40,393 bases of DNA from an uncultured Bacteroidota bacterium (GTDB lineage: Bacteria; Bacteroidota; Bacteroidia; Chitinophagales; Chitinophagaceae): contig CAISOH010000400.1 of assembly GCA_903887005.1 (NCBI GenBank), forward strand, positions 1-40,393. The letters are read 5' to 3'. The notes beneath the pieces were generated by a model, which was not told where the DNA came from, searched no databases, and saw only the letters and a list, made by a program, of their open reading frames with translations. The position numbers and the translations under genes are program-made. Shown here piece after piece: positions 17,047 through 24,751 of the stretch. Each line of letters opens with the position of its first letter. Within the stretch, counting starts at the first letter, position 1.

Positions 17047-17643
17047 TTATGCTGATTGCTCTTTTAATTCATACGCTAAACCAAGGTTAAATGCATTTAA
17101 TGTTTTGTCCTTATAATAACCTGTCACAGTAGCGTTAATTGCTTCATCAATCTTATTTGCCCTGAAAGGAAAATCTTTCATGCGCGTGGCCCTGCCAAGC
17201 TGGAATATATTGTACAGGACATGGTCAATGTTTTCAGGAAATTCCTTAATAAATACAACTTCCCGGCATTGTTCTCCGAGATAATTTACAAATACATTCA
17301 CATCAGGATATTCAGCCATTTGGGCATTTACGGAATATGGCTGAACACGGTAATTACCGAAAATAACACTGCTGTTTTTATGTAAGTATGGAAGACATCT
17401 TTGTGTTTCCAATGGCTCAAGACCAATAAGTAAATCAACTCCTGCTTTGCCAATAAAACCGGTGCAATGTTCTCCCAATCCGATTCCAGATGTAACAACC
17501 CCGCCACGCTGCGAAAGCCCATGAATTTCGCTGACATTTACGGGAATATCTGAAAGCATGGCTGCCTCCACAATAATGTTGCTCAGGTAAACAATTCCCT
17601 GTCCACCTACTCCTGCAATCAATATTTTTTTTATCATATTCAT
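17047..17643 (-). CDS. iorB: indolepyruvate:ferredoxin oxidoreductase beta subunit
   Basis: This 198-residue protein matches IorB, the gamma-type domain of 2-oxoacid:ferredoxin oxidoreductases. It starts IKKILIAGVGGQGIVYLSNII and contains EIHGLSQRGGVV, the family's CoA-binding-type Rossmann pattern. Its ATG overlaps the TGA of iorA (ATGA), so translation is coupled. With IorA it converts an aryl 2-oxoacid plus CoA to aryl-acetyl-CoA, CO2 and reduced ferredoxin. The family also acts on phenylpyruvate and 4-hydroxyphenylpyruvate; the cluster context points to indolepyruvate. Confidence 0.88.
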   Translation of the reverse strand: MNMIKKILIAGVGGQGIVYLSNIIVEAAMLSDIPVNVSEIHGLSQRGGVVTSGIGLGEHCTGFIGKAGVDLLIGLEPLETQRCLPYLHKNSSVIFGNYRVQPYSVNAQMAEYPDVNVFVNYLGEQCREVVFIKEFPENIDHVLYNIFQLGRATRMKDFPFRANKIDEAINATVTGYYKDKTLNAFNLGLAYELKEQSA

Positions 17644-20600
17644 ATTGTCTCTACAGGTTCAAATTCTGCTTCTGCTACCGTCTCCCAATGAATTGCATTA
17701 TTCGGACAAACATCTATACACAATCCGCAAAGAGTACAGCGGTCCATATCAATCTGCACTTTACCATTTACTTTAACCATAGCAGGGCATCCGAAATTAT
17801 CAATGCAATGATTGCATTTCTGGCAGGATTGAAAGAGATTATACTTTTCAATTTCCAGATTAATATTACCGTCAATAATTGTGCTTCGTAATTCAATGGT
17901 TGGGGCCGGATTGGTATTCAAACGCTCCAGCGCTTTTTCGCCTTCGTATCCAAATTTGTATCCTTCCAATAGTTTCCGAATGCCAATAACTGCCTTTTTA
18001 CCAGATGCAATAGCCCCTATAACACTCATGTTATTTCCTGAACTGATATCACCTGCCACAAAAACATTTTTGTAGCCGGTAAAACAGCTATCACTTTTCA
18101 CTCTTAAATTTTCATCTATATTAAAGTGCGTAATAGCTGGTAGCTCTGTAGTTTGGCCTATTGCTGTAATTATATAGTCACAATGTAATTCCCGAAGGAT
18201 ATGTTTAGAAAGATAGCCGTGAAGTGATATGTTTATTTTTTCACCAATAAGGGAGCAGGCCTTAACATAACTATCTGCAAAAAAATCTATGCCTTCTTCC
18301 CTGGCATGCTTTACCTCTTCTGCAAAGGCGGGCAATAAGTTTTCGGTTTCAATACAGGAAATAATAACCGTATTATCCTGGCATATTCTTTTTACAGACC
18401 TCGCTGCATCAACAGCACTGTTACCTCCCCCAATGATTAAAACAACTGAACCATCTTTAATTATATTTTCGCCCTGGTTATAAGATTTTAAAAAGGCTAG
18501 CGCATCCATTCTTTTATCAACCGGAATATTGTCTTCAATAATATCAAGCGTCTTCGCTTTATTCATTCCTATTGCGAGGATAACAGAATCATACTCATCT
18601 GCTAATTTTTCAAGAAAAATTTCCTTACCAAGGGCCGTATTAAATTGAAACTTCACGCCCATTTCCGCTAATTGTGTCGCTTCATAGTCAAATCCAGCTT
18701 TATCCATCCGGAATGTGGGAATAGCAAAAGTGACCATTCCGCCGGCTTTGTTTTCCTTTTCGAAAATGGTTACCTCATAACCCGACTGAACCAAATCATA
18801 GGCTGCACTTAGTCCTGCCGGCCCGGCACCAACTATGGCTACCATTTTATTTTTCCGGATGGCATCCTTGGCTCTTTTTATAGGCTGAGAAAAATCCCGG
18901 AAATTTTCGTCAATAGAGGATACTAAGTGTTTTAATTTCTTTATAGGCACCACATTTTTTTCATTAGAAAAGAGCTCACAGGGACGGTGGCAGATGTCAC
19001 CGCAGGTTCTGGCAAATAACATTTTATCGCGAACTATTTCTACTGCCGATTTGTAATCACCTTCAAGTATAGAATTGAAGAATCCATGATTGCAAATATT
19101 CGCAGGGCAAAGCTGTTCGCTGCCAGGAATGGAAATCTCCGCAAGCAATTTTGCTTTGGCCCTTGATAAATTATTTTTGGGGGCATAACACCTGGAACAG
19201 GAAAGTGCAACATCTTCATGATTTTCGCAGGAATTGCAACGAGCAGGATCAACGACAATTTTCATCTTCTTATCAATCCTGTCTTTAAAATCAGGCAGGA
19301 AAATACACGGAGCCTTTGAAACTAAAACTGACACACCATTGTGAGCCATAGCTTTATTTACTTTCTCAAAACTATCATGGATGTTGAAAGGATTGATTGT
19401 TTCAACTACTTCAACACCCAACCCTTTAATCAGTGTTGGAATATCAATTTCGTGGTATTTAGGCACACGAACTGCTCCCGGATGCGACTGATGCCCGGTC
19501 ATTCCTATTGTTCGGTTATCAAAAATAATTACGAGTATATTAGCCCTTGTATAAATTGCATTTACAAGAGAGGAAAGTCCGCTGTGAAAAAATGTTCCAT
19601 CGCCCAACAGGGCAACTACTTTTCTGCTTTTTTCCGAGTCATGAAAGGATTCGTATAAGCCTTGCGCCATGGAAATACTCATACCCATGTGATTTATGGT
19701 GTCAATCATTTTTAGAGGCGGGAGTGCGCCTAGCCCGAAACAGCCAATATCGCCGCACATAATTAACTCACTATGTTCTCTCGGTATTGCAAGTTTAAGC
19801 AGGTAATAGGTAGCTCTGTGCGGACAACCGGCACATAAGGTTGGCGGGCGTTGTGGTAATTTATCGAGAAATATTTCAGGGTTGTCTAATGGAATATTTT
19901 TATTTTTCTCAAAAAGAGTTTCCGAAAAATCTCCTAGAACTTTTGTAATCAGATCTATTGAAAATTCGCCTGTGACAACCAAATCTGAAAAACCTTTTCC
20001 GTAAATGTTTACTGTAAGGTTATTTCTCTGGGCAATATTCCGCACAGCATTTTCGACAAATGCATCCAGTTCTTCCAGTATCAGTATTTTTTTAAAACCT
20101 TTCTCCAGGAATGCAAGGACTTCTTTTTCCGGGAATGGATGGATTAAGCCAAGATCGAGAAGATTGACATTTTTCGAGAAATTATTCTGATAAAGAATTT
20201 CCGTTGCATAAGCGGTTGCCACACCGCTGCTGATAATTCCCAGATCATTGTTACTTCCGTTTAGTATTAGTCTGCTGTTATCTTTTAAAAGTGAAAGAAC
20301 ACTTTCTGATTTCAATTTATCCAGCAAACGAGAATGTGCAGTAGCAGTACGCGCAGGAATATTGATGTATTCCGGTAAACGCTCAAATTGAGCTATGCGA
20401 TGTTCATGATTGATATTTCCGTAAGTAACAATTCCACGTGTATGCGAAACGCGTGTGGTTGTACGAACAATCACTGGCAGTTTTATTTTCCCTGAAAGTT
20501 CAAACGCCTGTTTTATCATTTCAAAAGCATCGCTAGGAGTTGCAGGATTTAACATCGGTACAGATGCCATAGGTCCCCAATAACGTGAATCCTGTTCGTT

Positions 20601-21032
20601 GGAACTGGAATGGCAGCCCGGATCATCACACACCACAATTACTAATGGAGCGCCAATTGTTTGGTAAGTCACAGACATTAATGGGTCGCTAGCCACATTC
20701 ATTCCCACATTTTTCATAACACACAAGGCGCTTCGGTTCCCAATGGAATAAGCTATCGCCTTTTCAAGGGCAATTTTTTCATTGATGCTATATTCAAAAT
20801 AAACCGGGTCAGAAGTGAGTTCGGGATATTTTTCTTTATTTGAAGGGTTAGTCTGGAAGCTATTTACATGATTAAAAATTTCTGAAATTTCTGTTGACGG
20901 GGTTCCGGGATATGCAAATACACCATTTACGCCAGCTTCCAAAGCCGCACGGGCAATACCTTCGTTGCCCATCACACAAGTCTTGTATGGTAAAAAATGA
21001 GGCGTTAATATTTTGACGGTGCGGTCTATCAT
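17640..21032 (-). CDS. iorA: indolepyruvate:ferredoxin oxidoreductase alpha subunit with inserted GltD-type NAD(P)H oxidoreductase module
   Basis: At 1130 residues this is about 500 longer than usual IorA (about 600). Residues 1-580 are the standard enzyme: an N-terminal PYR domain with MGNEGIARAALEAG and YPGTPSTEI, then the TPP domain with LCAGCPHRATYYLL and GDGTFFHSG...FDNRTIGMTGHQ. Then a cysteine-rich stretch (CNSC...CSRC, about 598) and an iron-sulfur helical domain like that of dihydropyrimidine dehydrogenase/GltD (CPANICNHG, CGDICHRPC) lead to two Rossmann sites, GAGPAGLSAAYDL (about 735) and GGGNSAVDAARS (about 867), and VFVAGDISSG. The usual IorA ending follows: CQKCNHC and CTLCGLCIDVCP. 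The module sits between the TPP domain and the ferredoxin tail and would pass electrons from pyruvate-type oxidation to NAD(P)+. It ends with an ATGA overlap to iorB. Confidence 0.88.
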   Translation of the reverse strand: MIDRTVKILTPHFLPYKTCVMGNEGIARAALEAGVNGVFAYPGTPSTEISEIFNHVNSFQTNPSNKEKYPELTSDPVYFEYSINEKIALEKAIAYSIGNRSALCVMKNVGMNVASDPLMSVTYQTIGAPLVIVVCDDPGCHSSSNEQDSRYWGPMASVPMLNPATPSDAFEMIKQAFELSGKIKLPVIVRTTTRVSHTRGIVTYGNINHEHRIAQFERLPEYINIPARTATAHSRLLDKLKSESVLSLLKDNSRLILNGSNNDLGIISSGVATAYATEILYQNNFSKNVNLLDLGLIHPFPEKEVLAFLEKGFKKILILEELDAFVENAVRNIAQRNNLTVNIYGKGFSDLVVTGEFSIDLITKVLGDFSETLFEKNKNIPLDNPEIFLDKLPQRPPTLCAGCPHRATYYLLKLAIPREHSELIMCGDIGCFGLGALPPLKMIDTINHMGMSISMAQGLYESFHDSEKSRKVVALLGDGTFFHSGLSSLVNAIYTRANILVIIFDNRTIGMTGHQSHPGAVRVPKYHEIDIPTLIKGLGVEVVETINPFNIHDSFEKVNKAMAHNGVSVLVSKAPCIFLPDFKDRIDKKMKIVVDPARCNSCENHEDVALSCSRCYAPKNNLSRAKAKLLAEISIPGSEQLCPANICNHGFFNSILEGDYKSAVEIVRDKMLFARTCGDICHRPCELFSNEKNVVPIKKLKHLVSSIDENFRDFSQPIKRAKDAIRKNKMVAIVGAGPAGLSAAYDLVQSGYEVTIFEKENKAGGMVTFAIPTFRMDKAGFDYEATQLAEMGVKFQFNTALGKEIFLEKLADEYDSVILAIGMNKAKTLDIIEDNIPVDKRMDALAFLKSYNQGENIIKDGSVVLIIGGGNSAVDAARSVKRICQDNTVIISCIETENLLPAFAEEVKHAREEGIDFFADSYVKACSLIGEKINISLHGYLSKHILRELHCDYIITAIGQTTELPAITHFNIDENLRVKSDSCFTGYKNVFVAGDISSGNNMSVIGAIASGKKAVIGIRKLLEGYKFGYEGEKALERLNTNPAPTIELRSTIIDGNINLEIEKYNLFQSCQKCNHCIDNFGCPAMVKVNGKVQIDMDRCTLCGLCIDVCPNNAIHWETVAEAEFEPVETI

Positions 21033-21033
21033 T

Positions 21034-22239
21034 TTATATCACGTTGTTTTTTTCCAGGCTCATAATTTCATCTTCAGAAAATCCTATTTCCGAAAAAACT
21101 TTTTTATTCTGCTCTCCAAGACATGGCGCGCAGGATAAAGTGTTGTTATTCTTTTTCAAAAATTCAGTTTCAATGGAAGAAGGAAAAAGTGAAACAGTTT
21201 TCCCGTTTGGCATTGTCGTTTTCACCATTTCTTTTGAAACAATTTCCATTGATGCAACATCTTTAATTGAATTGACTGGGGAAACGGAAAGATTAATACT
21301 TAAACACAAGTCTGAGAATTCTTTGGTCGTATAATTATTTGTATGCGTACCTATTTCTTTATAGATATTTTCTTTGTCGTTCATCCTTCCCTGGTTAGTC
21401 TTGCGCTCAGTTTTCCCAAGCGTTTCAAATCCGCTAAGCGAAGTGAATTTTGCCCATTGGGAATCATTTCCAATAGCGAGATAAACCATACCGTCTTTAG
21501 TGGGATATACATTACATGGAATGAAACTCCGGTGTTCGTTTCCACTTCGTGTAAATAATTCATTCTCACTGTTTACAAATTCCAATTGAGGCAAAGCGGT
21601 AATCAGCCAGGAAGCAGCGCATTGCGCCATTGAAATATGAATTTCTTTCCCCTTACCGGTACTATTCTTATCAAGCAAGGCTAATAATACCTGTGTAAAT
21701 GCTTCATCACCTGCTTTTAAATCAATAATCGGAATTCCGCAGGGAACCGGTTTTCCACCAGTTTCACCGGTTAAATAAGTATAGCCCATTAATGCCTGCA
21801 ATGCCGGGTCATAACCTGCTCTGTCGGGATAGTCAGGGCCCATTGCGGAAATACCGCACCATATAAGATCTGGATTAGCTTCTTTCAGGGATTCAAAATC
21901 AATTCCGAGTTGCTTGTAACGTTTAGGCAAAGTGTTACACATAAAAACATCTACCTTCAATTCCCGGATTACTTTTTTAAGCAATTCCTGACCTTCCTTC
22001 TTCTTCAAATTTATAGTAATCGCTTCCTTGCCAATGTTGGGAGCTATGTAATAAGAATGTAAGTCATGATATCCTAAATCAGCGCCTATATAACGATTCG
22101 GGTCGCCGGCATTACTACCGCCATCTTCCGCCGGAGTTTCCACACGAATAACCCGCCATCCCTGGTGTACCATCCGTTCCGTTGAAAATGGTAATGCTAA
22201 AGCCTGTTCTAAACTTAAAACTGTTATTTTATTATTCAT
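21034..22239 (-). CDS. CaiB/BaiF class III CoA transferase, proposed (2-aminophenyl)succinyl-CoA transferase
   Basis: This 401-residue protein is a family III CoA transferase. It opens with ITVLSLEQALALPFSTERM and keeps VIRVETPAEDG, ITINLKKKEG and GYDPALQALMG, where D144 aligns with the catalytic Asp that forms the acyl anhydride. It is the first gene of the proximal catabolic unit and ends one base before iorA. In the indoleacetate pathway a transferase of this class handles phenylsuccinyl-type CoA esters. Here indoleacetyl-CoA made by IOR would, after ring hydrolysis, carry CoA on the side-chain carboxyl, so a transferase moving CoA to the benzylic carboxyl would prepare it for the mutase. 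The family is sure and the substrate is inferred. Confidence 0.85.
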   Translation of the reverse strand: MNNKITVLSLEQALALPFSTERMVHQGWRVIRVETPAEDGGSNAGDPNRYIGADLGYHDLHSYYIAPNIGKEAITINLKKKEGQELLKKVIRELKVDVFMCNTLPKRYKQLGIDFESLKEANPDLIWCGISAMGPDYPDRAGYDPALQALMGYTYLTGETGGKPVPCGIPIIDLKAGDEAFTQVLLALLDKNSTGKGKEIHISMAQCAASWLITALPQLEFVNSENELFTRSGNEHRSFIPCNVYPTKDGMVYLAIGNDSQWAKFTSLSGFETLGKTERKTNQGRMNDKENIYKEIGTHTNNYTTKEFSDLCLSINLSVSPVNSIKDVASMEIVSKEMVKTTMPNGKTVSLFPSSIETEFLKKNNNTLSCAPCLGEQNKKVFSEIGFSEDEIMSLEKNNVI

Positions 22240-22260
22240 TTAAATTTATATAATTTAATG

Positions 22261-22279
22261 ACAATATGATGAATATTGT
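22261..22279. promoter_or_regulatory. perfect 7-bp inverted repeat upstream of the CoA transferase unit
   Basis: ACAATAT and ATATTGT are perfect complements separated by five bases (GATGA). The dyad lies 21-40 bases before the CoA transferase ATG, in the short non-coding stretch where a regulator could bind. It is AT-rich like its surroundings, so chance occurrence cannot be excluded. No matching regulator gene is adjacent. Confidence 0.35.
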
Positions 22280-22311
22280 GCATTTTATTTAAAGGACATA
22301 AAAGTCTTGCA

Positions 22312-22329
22312 AATTACTTTTAAGTAATT
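22312..22329. promoter_or_regulatory. perfect 8-bp inverted repeat upstream of the CoA transferase unit
   Basis: AATTACTT-TT-AAGTAATT is a perfect dyad about 73-90 bases before the CoA transferase ATG. Its left side extends to CAAATTAC, an octamer also found in the dyad at 39831-39854 before the other catabolic unit. An operator is possible. A stem with a two-base loop would be a poor RNA hairpin, so a DNA-binding site is more likely than a terminator. Confidence 0.35.
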
Positions 22330-22392
22330 AAAGGATGTATGACGTAAATCAGGTTTTATAACAGAAAAGGTAAAACTTCAATTCAATATGGC

Positions 22393-22638
22393 ATGTTATC
22401 GAATAATCAAAAAACAGCCAATAGCAAGGTTTTTAGTTACATTTGTTTTGCAAAACTAAATGAAAACTATATGAGATATTTTATTAATACTAAAAGAAGA
22501 CAAAGTGATATTGATAAATCACCTGATAAACTCACAAAAAGAGAACTTGATAATCTTCAAATAGAAGCTGGAAAGAAAGCGCAAGACGAATATGAAAAGG
22601 CTCTCAAAAAAGCTAAAATATCTTTTAAGAAGAGATAG
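22393..22638 (+). CDS. small hypothetical protein, charged
   Basis: This is up to 81 residues; an internal ATG at 22471 would give a 55-residue protein beginning MRYFINTKRR. The C-terminal half is rich in Lys, Asp and Glu and probably helical (KLTKRELDNLQIEAGKKAQDEYEKAL). I recognise no family. It lies on the strand opposite the catabolic genes, inside the AT-rich island that separates the CoA transferase from the mutase. The second start looks better because the first 26 residues have no counterpart in composition with the rest. Confidence 0.45.
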   Translation: MLSNNQKTANSKVFSYICFAKLNENYMRYFINTKRRQSDIDKSPDKLTKRELDNLQIEAGKKAQDEYEKALKKAKISFKKR

Positions 22639-22671
22639 GATATTCAATATGCTTAATTGGATTTTGGAACA

Positions 22672-23568
22672 TCAATTTTGGGTTTGAATAATAATTTCCA
22701 TAAACGGGGTATTAATACCCATAGTGAAATGCCTATTATTGAACCTGATAGGAAATAAGCCCAGATAGCAATAATTCAATAAATGTGCCTGGTAAAAATC
22801 AAACATTTGCGAAGTATAATAAACACCAGCTACTACCGTTGCAACAGCAATCCACCTATTTGTTGAGAGCAAATTTTTTTGTATTTCTGATGTAACCACA
22901 CTACCTCTTAATAGCCTATCGCTTAAATCTTGTCTTTCATTTTCTTTTGCTTTTTGTTGATTTTCCCATTTAACAAATTCGTTATAGCTACCTTTTTCTA
23001 TTAATGTTCTACCTCTTTTATTAAATTTATACTGCTTTTCATCTATTTGTTTAATTAATCCATTTTTCTTTAATAATTCCAAAATCCTTGTTTTACTATA
23101 TGGGTCAGTTATTTTCAATTTTCTTTGTTCGGTTACAGGTTTAAAATACTCTAACCATTCCTTTTGAAAGTCAATTATACCATAAGGGCTTATTTTATTT
23201 ATTATTAAATCCAATATTATATAATCTTTTATTTCTTTGTCAGGTATTGCATCAATAATAAATTCATTTTGTATCAGATTACTTTGCTCTCTTCCCAAAT
23301 CTGTAATAGAATAAATATCCGACTGCTGTATAAAGGCAACCCCACCTCCAACTTTATTGTCATTCCTATGATTGATTAATTTAGCCTTAGCTAATTCGCT
23401 TAAAATAATTTTAAGGTCATCATTAAAATCAGTTGGTTTTATATTAAGTATTCCAGAAATAGTTTTAAGCAAATCATCATAAATCCATTCACCAAAATGA
23501 TAATTTACTGGGTATTTATGCAAAAAACGTAAAACAGCATCTTTTTTATTTTCTTTAGTTTCAGGCAT
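22672..23568 (-). CDS. winged-helix-like, C-terminally membrane-anchored protein, probably frameshifted near its end
   Basis: About 298 residues from the ATG at 23568 (MPETKENKKD); an earlier ATG at 23613 is possible. Two winged-helix-like regions are suggested: one around AVLRFLHKYP...YSITDLGREQ and another around TRILELLKKNGLI...FNKRGRTLIEKG. A coiled segment and a membrane helix WIAVATVVAGVYYTSQMF follow. The last about 30 residues look unnatural. The neighbouring frame, between about 22780 and a TAA at 22653-22655, encodes a good second membrane helix and basic tail (IIAIWAYFLSGSIIGISLW, then LLFKPKIDVPKSN). An indel near 22755-22785 would join them, so the true C-terminus is probably in that frame. 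Function is unknown. Confidence 0.6.
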   Translation of the reverse strand: MPETKENKKDAVLRFLHKYPVNYHFGEWIYDDLLKTISGILNIKPTDFNDDLKIILSELAKAKLINHRNDNKVGGGVAFIQQSDIYSITDLGREQSNLIQNEFIIDAIPDKEIKDYIILDLIINKISPYGIIDFQKEWLEYFKPVTEQRKLKITDPYSKTRILELLKKNGLIKQIDEKQYKFNKRGRTLIEKGSYNEFVKWENQQKAKENERQDLSDRLLRGSVVTSEIQKNLLSTNRWIAVATVVAGVYYTSQMFDFYQAHLLNYCYLGLFPIRFNNRHFTMGINTPFMEIIIQTQN

Positions 23569-23659
23569 TGTTATAATACATTTTAGTTTCACACCATAAA
23601 TATAATAAATCACTTTACTTCTTTGGAATAATTATATACATTTACTGCAAACTAAATAT

Positions 23660-23878
23660 ATGGGAGATTATTTTCTAATTTTAGCGATTGTGGTAATTGT
23701 TTCATTCGTGATACAAATAGCTTTAATATGGTCTGTATTCAATATGCGCAATCATACAGAAAAGCAAACTATAATATTAGTATCTGCAATAAGATTATTA
23801 TCAAAAATTGCACAAAATACTGGAACCGATAAGGATGAAGTGAATAAATTATTAGAAGATTTGAATAAAAAATTGTAA
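23660..23878 (+). CDS. small single-pass membrane protein
   Basis: This 72-residue protein has one membrane helix (about residues 5-27, LILAIVVIVSFVIQIALIW) followed by a cytosolic amphipathic tail ending EVNKLLEDLNKKL. No family is recognised. It is divergent from the winged-helix gene, with about 90 bases between their starts, and its base composition is as AT-rich as the rest of the island. Confidence 0.5.
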   Translation: MGDYFLILAIVVIVSFVIQIALIWSVFNMRNHTEKQTIILVSAIRLLSKIAQNTGTDKDEVNKLLEDLNKKL

Positions 23879-23955
23879 TACCAGTATGATATTAGTCATT
23901 TACATTTCTGAAAAATATCTGTAAATTGGGACTATGCTAAAAGAAAACAAAAGGT

Positions 23956-24159
23956 ATGAAACGAAAAAATGGATTATCAGATAATGAGGTAATTGAAAAA
24001 ACCAGGAAGGTTGCTATTGCCAGAAGAAAGGCCCTTCTTAAAAAAATTAATTATGACCCAAAACAGGCTGCTAAAGCATGGAGCGATATAGCTGGTGTTT
24101 GGGAAAACAGAATTGATATTGATGCTATATCTGTAAGAAAAGAGGCATGGTTAAAATAG
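23956..24159 (+). CDS. small hypothetical protein with antitoxin-like C-terminus
   Basis: This is 67 residues. The ending AWSDIAGVWENRIDIDAISVRKEAWLK recalls the C-terminal tails of some small toxin-antitoxin antitoxins, in which a similar sentence precedes a PIN-domain toxin gene. No toxin follows: the sequence after the stop is a CGCAAAG repeat and then the GxxExxY gene on the other strand. It may be an orphan antitoxin or something unrelated. The family resemblance is weak. Confidence 0.45.
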   Translation: MKRKNGLSDNEVIEKTRKVAIARRKALLKKINYDPKQAAKAWSDIAGVWENRIDIDAISVRKEAWLK

Positions 24160-24160
24160 T

Positions 24161-24220
24161 TTCACGCAAAGCTCGCCAAGTACGCAAAGATTTTTTAGTA
24201 AATATATTTTTCAGTTACGC
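24161..24220 (+). repeat. CGCAAAG-type repeat, left of the GxxExxY gene
   Basis: TTTCACGCAAAGCTCGCCAAG is followed by TACGCAAAG and, about 30 bases on, TTACGCAAAGACC. The units belong to the same family as the copies at 6486 and 7992 but are more diverged. It faces an inverted cluster at 24650-24746 across the GxxExxY gene. Confidence 0.65.
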
Positions 24221-24226
24221 AAAGAC

Positions 24227-24604
24227 CTATAAGTTATTGGCAATCCTGTGAATTCCATCTTTTATCAAGAGCACATTGAAATTTACTAATAAACCTAATT
24301 TCATTTCGCTCAATCTTAAATAAGTTAATAGCACTTTGTGATGAATAGGAGCTAAGGCTTCAATGGATTTTAATTCAACTATTACTTTTTCTTCCACAAT
24401 AATATCTGCCCGAAAACCCAAATCCATTTTTATTTCATCATAGATTACCCCAATACCCGGTTGTCTTTTGTAACTAATACCCGCTTTATCCAGTTCATAA
24501 CAAATAGCCGCCTCATAAACAGATTCAAGTAAGCCAGGACCAAGCGTCTGATGTACTTTTAAAAAGATATTTACCAATATTCTGGCAATTTCATTTTCTG
24601 TCAT
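24227..24604 (-). CDS. GxxExxY protein
   Basis: This 125-residue protein of the GxxExxY family carries the naming motif G24-x-x-E27-x-x-Y30 in GPGLLESVYEAAICYEL. Downstream DLGFRADIIVEEKVIVELKS has the D...E-x-K spacing of PD-(D/E)XK nuclease-like folds, to which the family has been related. The biological role is not established. It is bounded on both sides by CGCAAAG repeats in opposite orientation. It sits between the mutase large subunit and the AT-rich island and has no apparent link to the catabolic pathway. Confidence 0.88.
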   Translation of the reverse strand: MTENEIARILVNIFLKVHQTLGPGLLESVYEAAICYELDKAGISYKRQPGIGVIYDEIKMDLGFRADIIVEEKVIVELKSIEALAPIHHKVLLTYLRLSEMKLGLLVNFNVLLIKDGIHRIANNL

Positions 24605-24649
24605 AATCCATTGTGTGCCTTACATATTTTACGAAAATTTTTCCGCCAT

Positions 24650-24746
24650 TCTCCTTTGCGAACTTAGCTTTATACCTTTTACAAAAAAAACCTTTGCGTG
24701 CTTTGCGAACTTTGCGTGATACCTTTTGTCAAAATCCTTTGCGCGA
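24650..24746 (-). repeat. CGCAAAG-type repeat cluster, right of the GxxExxY gene (inverted)
   Basis: CTTTGCG units occur at about 24654, 24691, 24701 (CTTTGCGAAC), 24710 and 24740, which is the family read on the minus strand. With the opposite-facing units at 24161-24220 they bracket the GxxExxY gene as an imperfect inverted pair. Confidence 0.65.
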
Positions 24747-24751
24747 CACTC

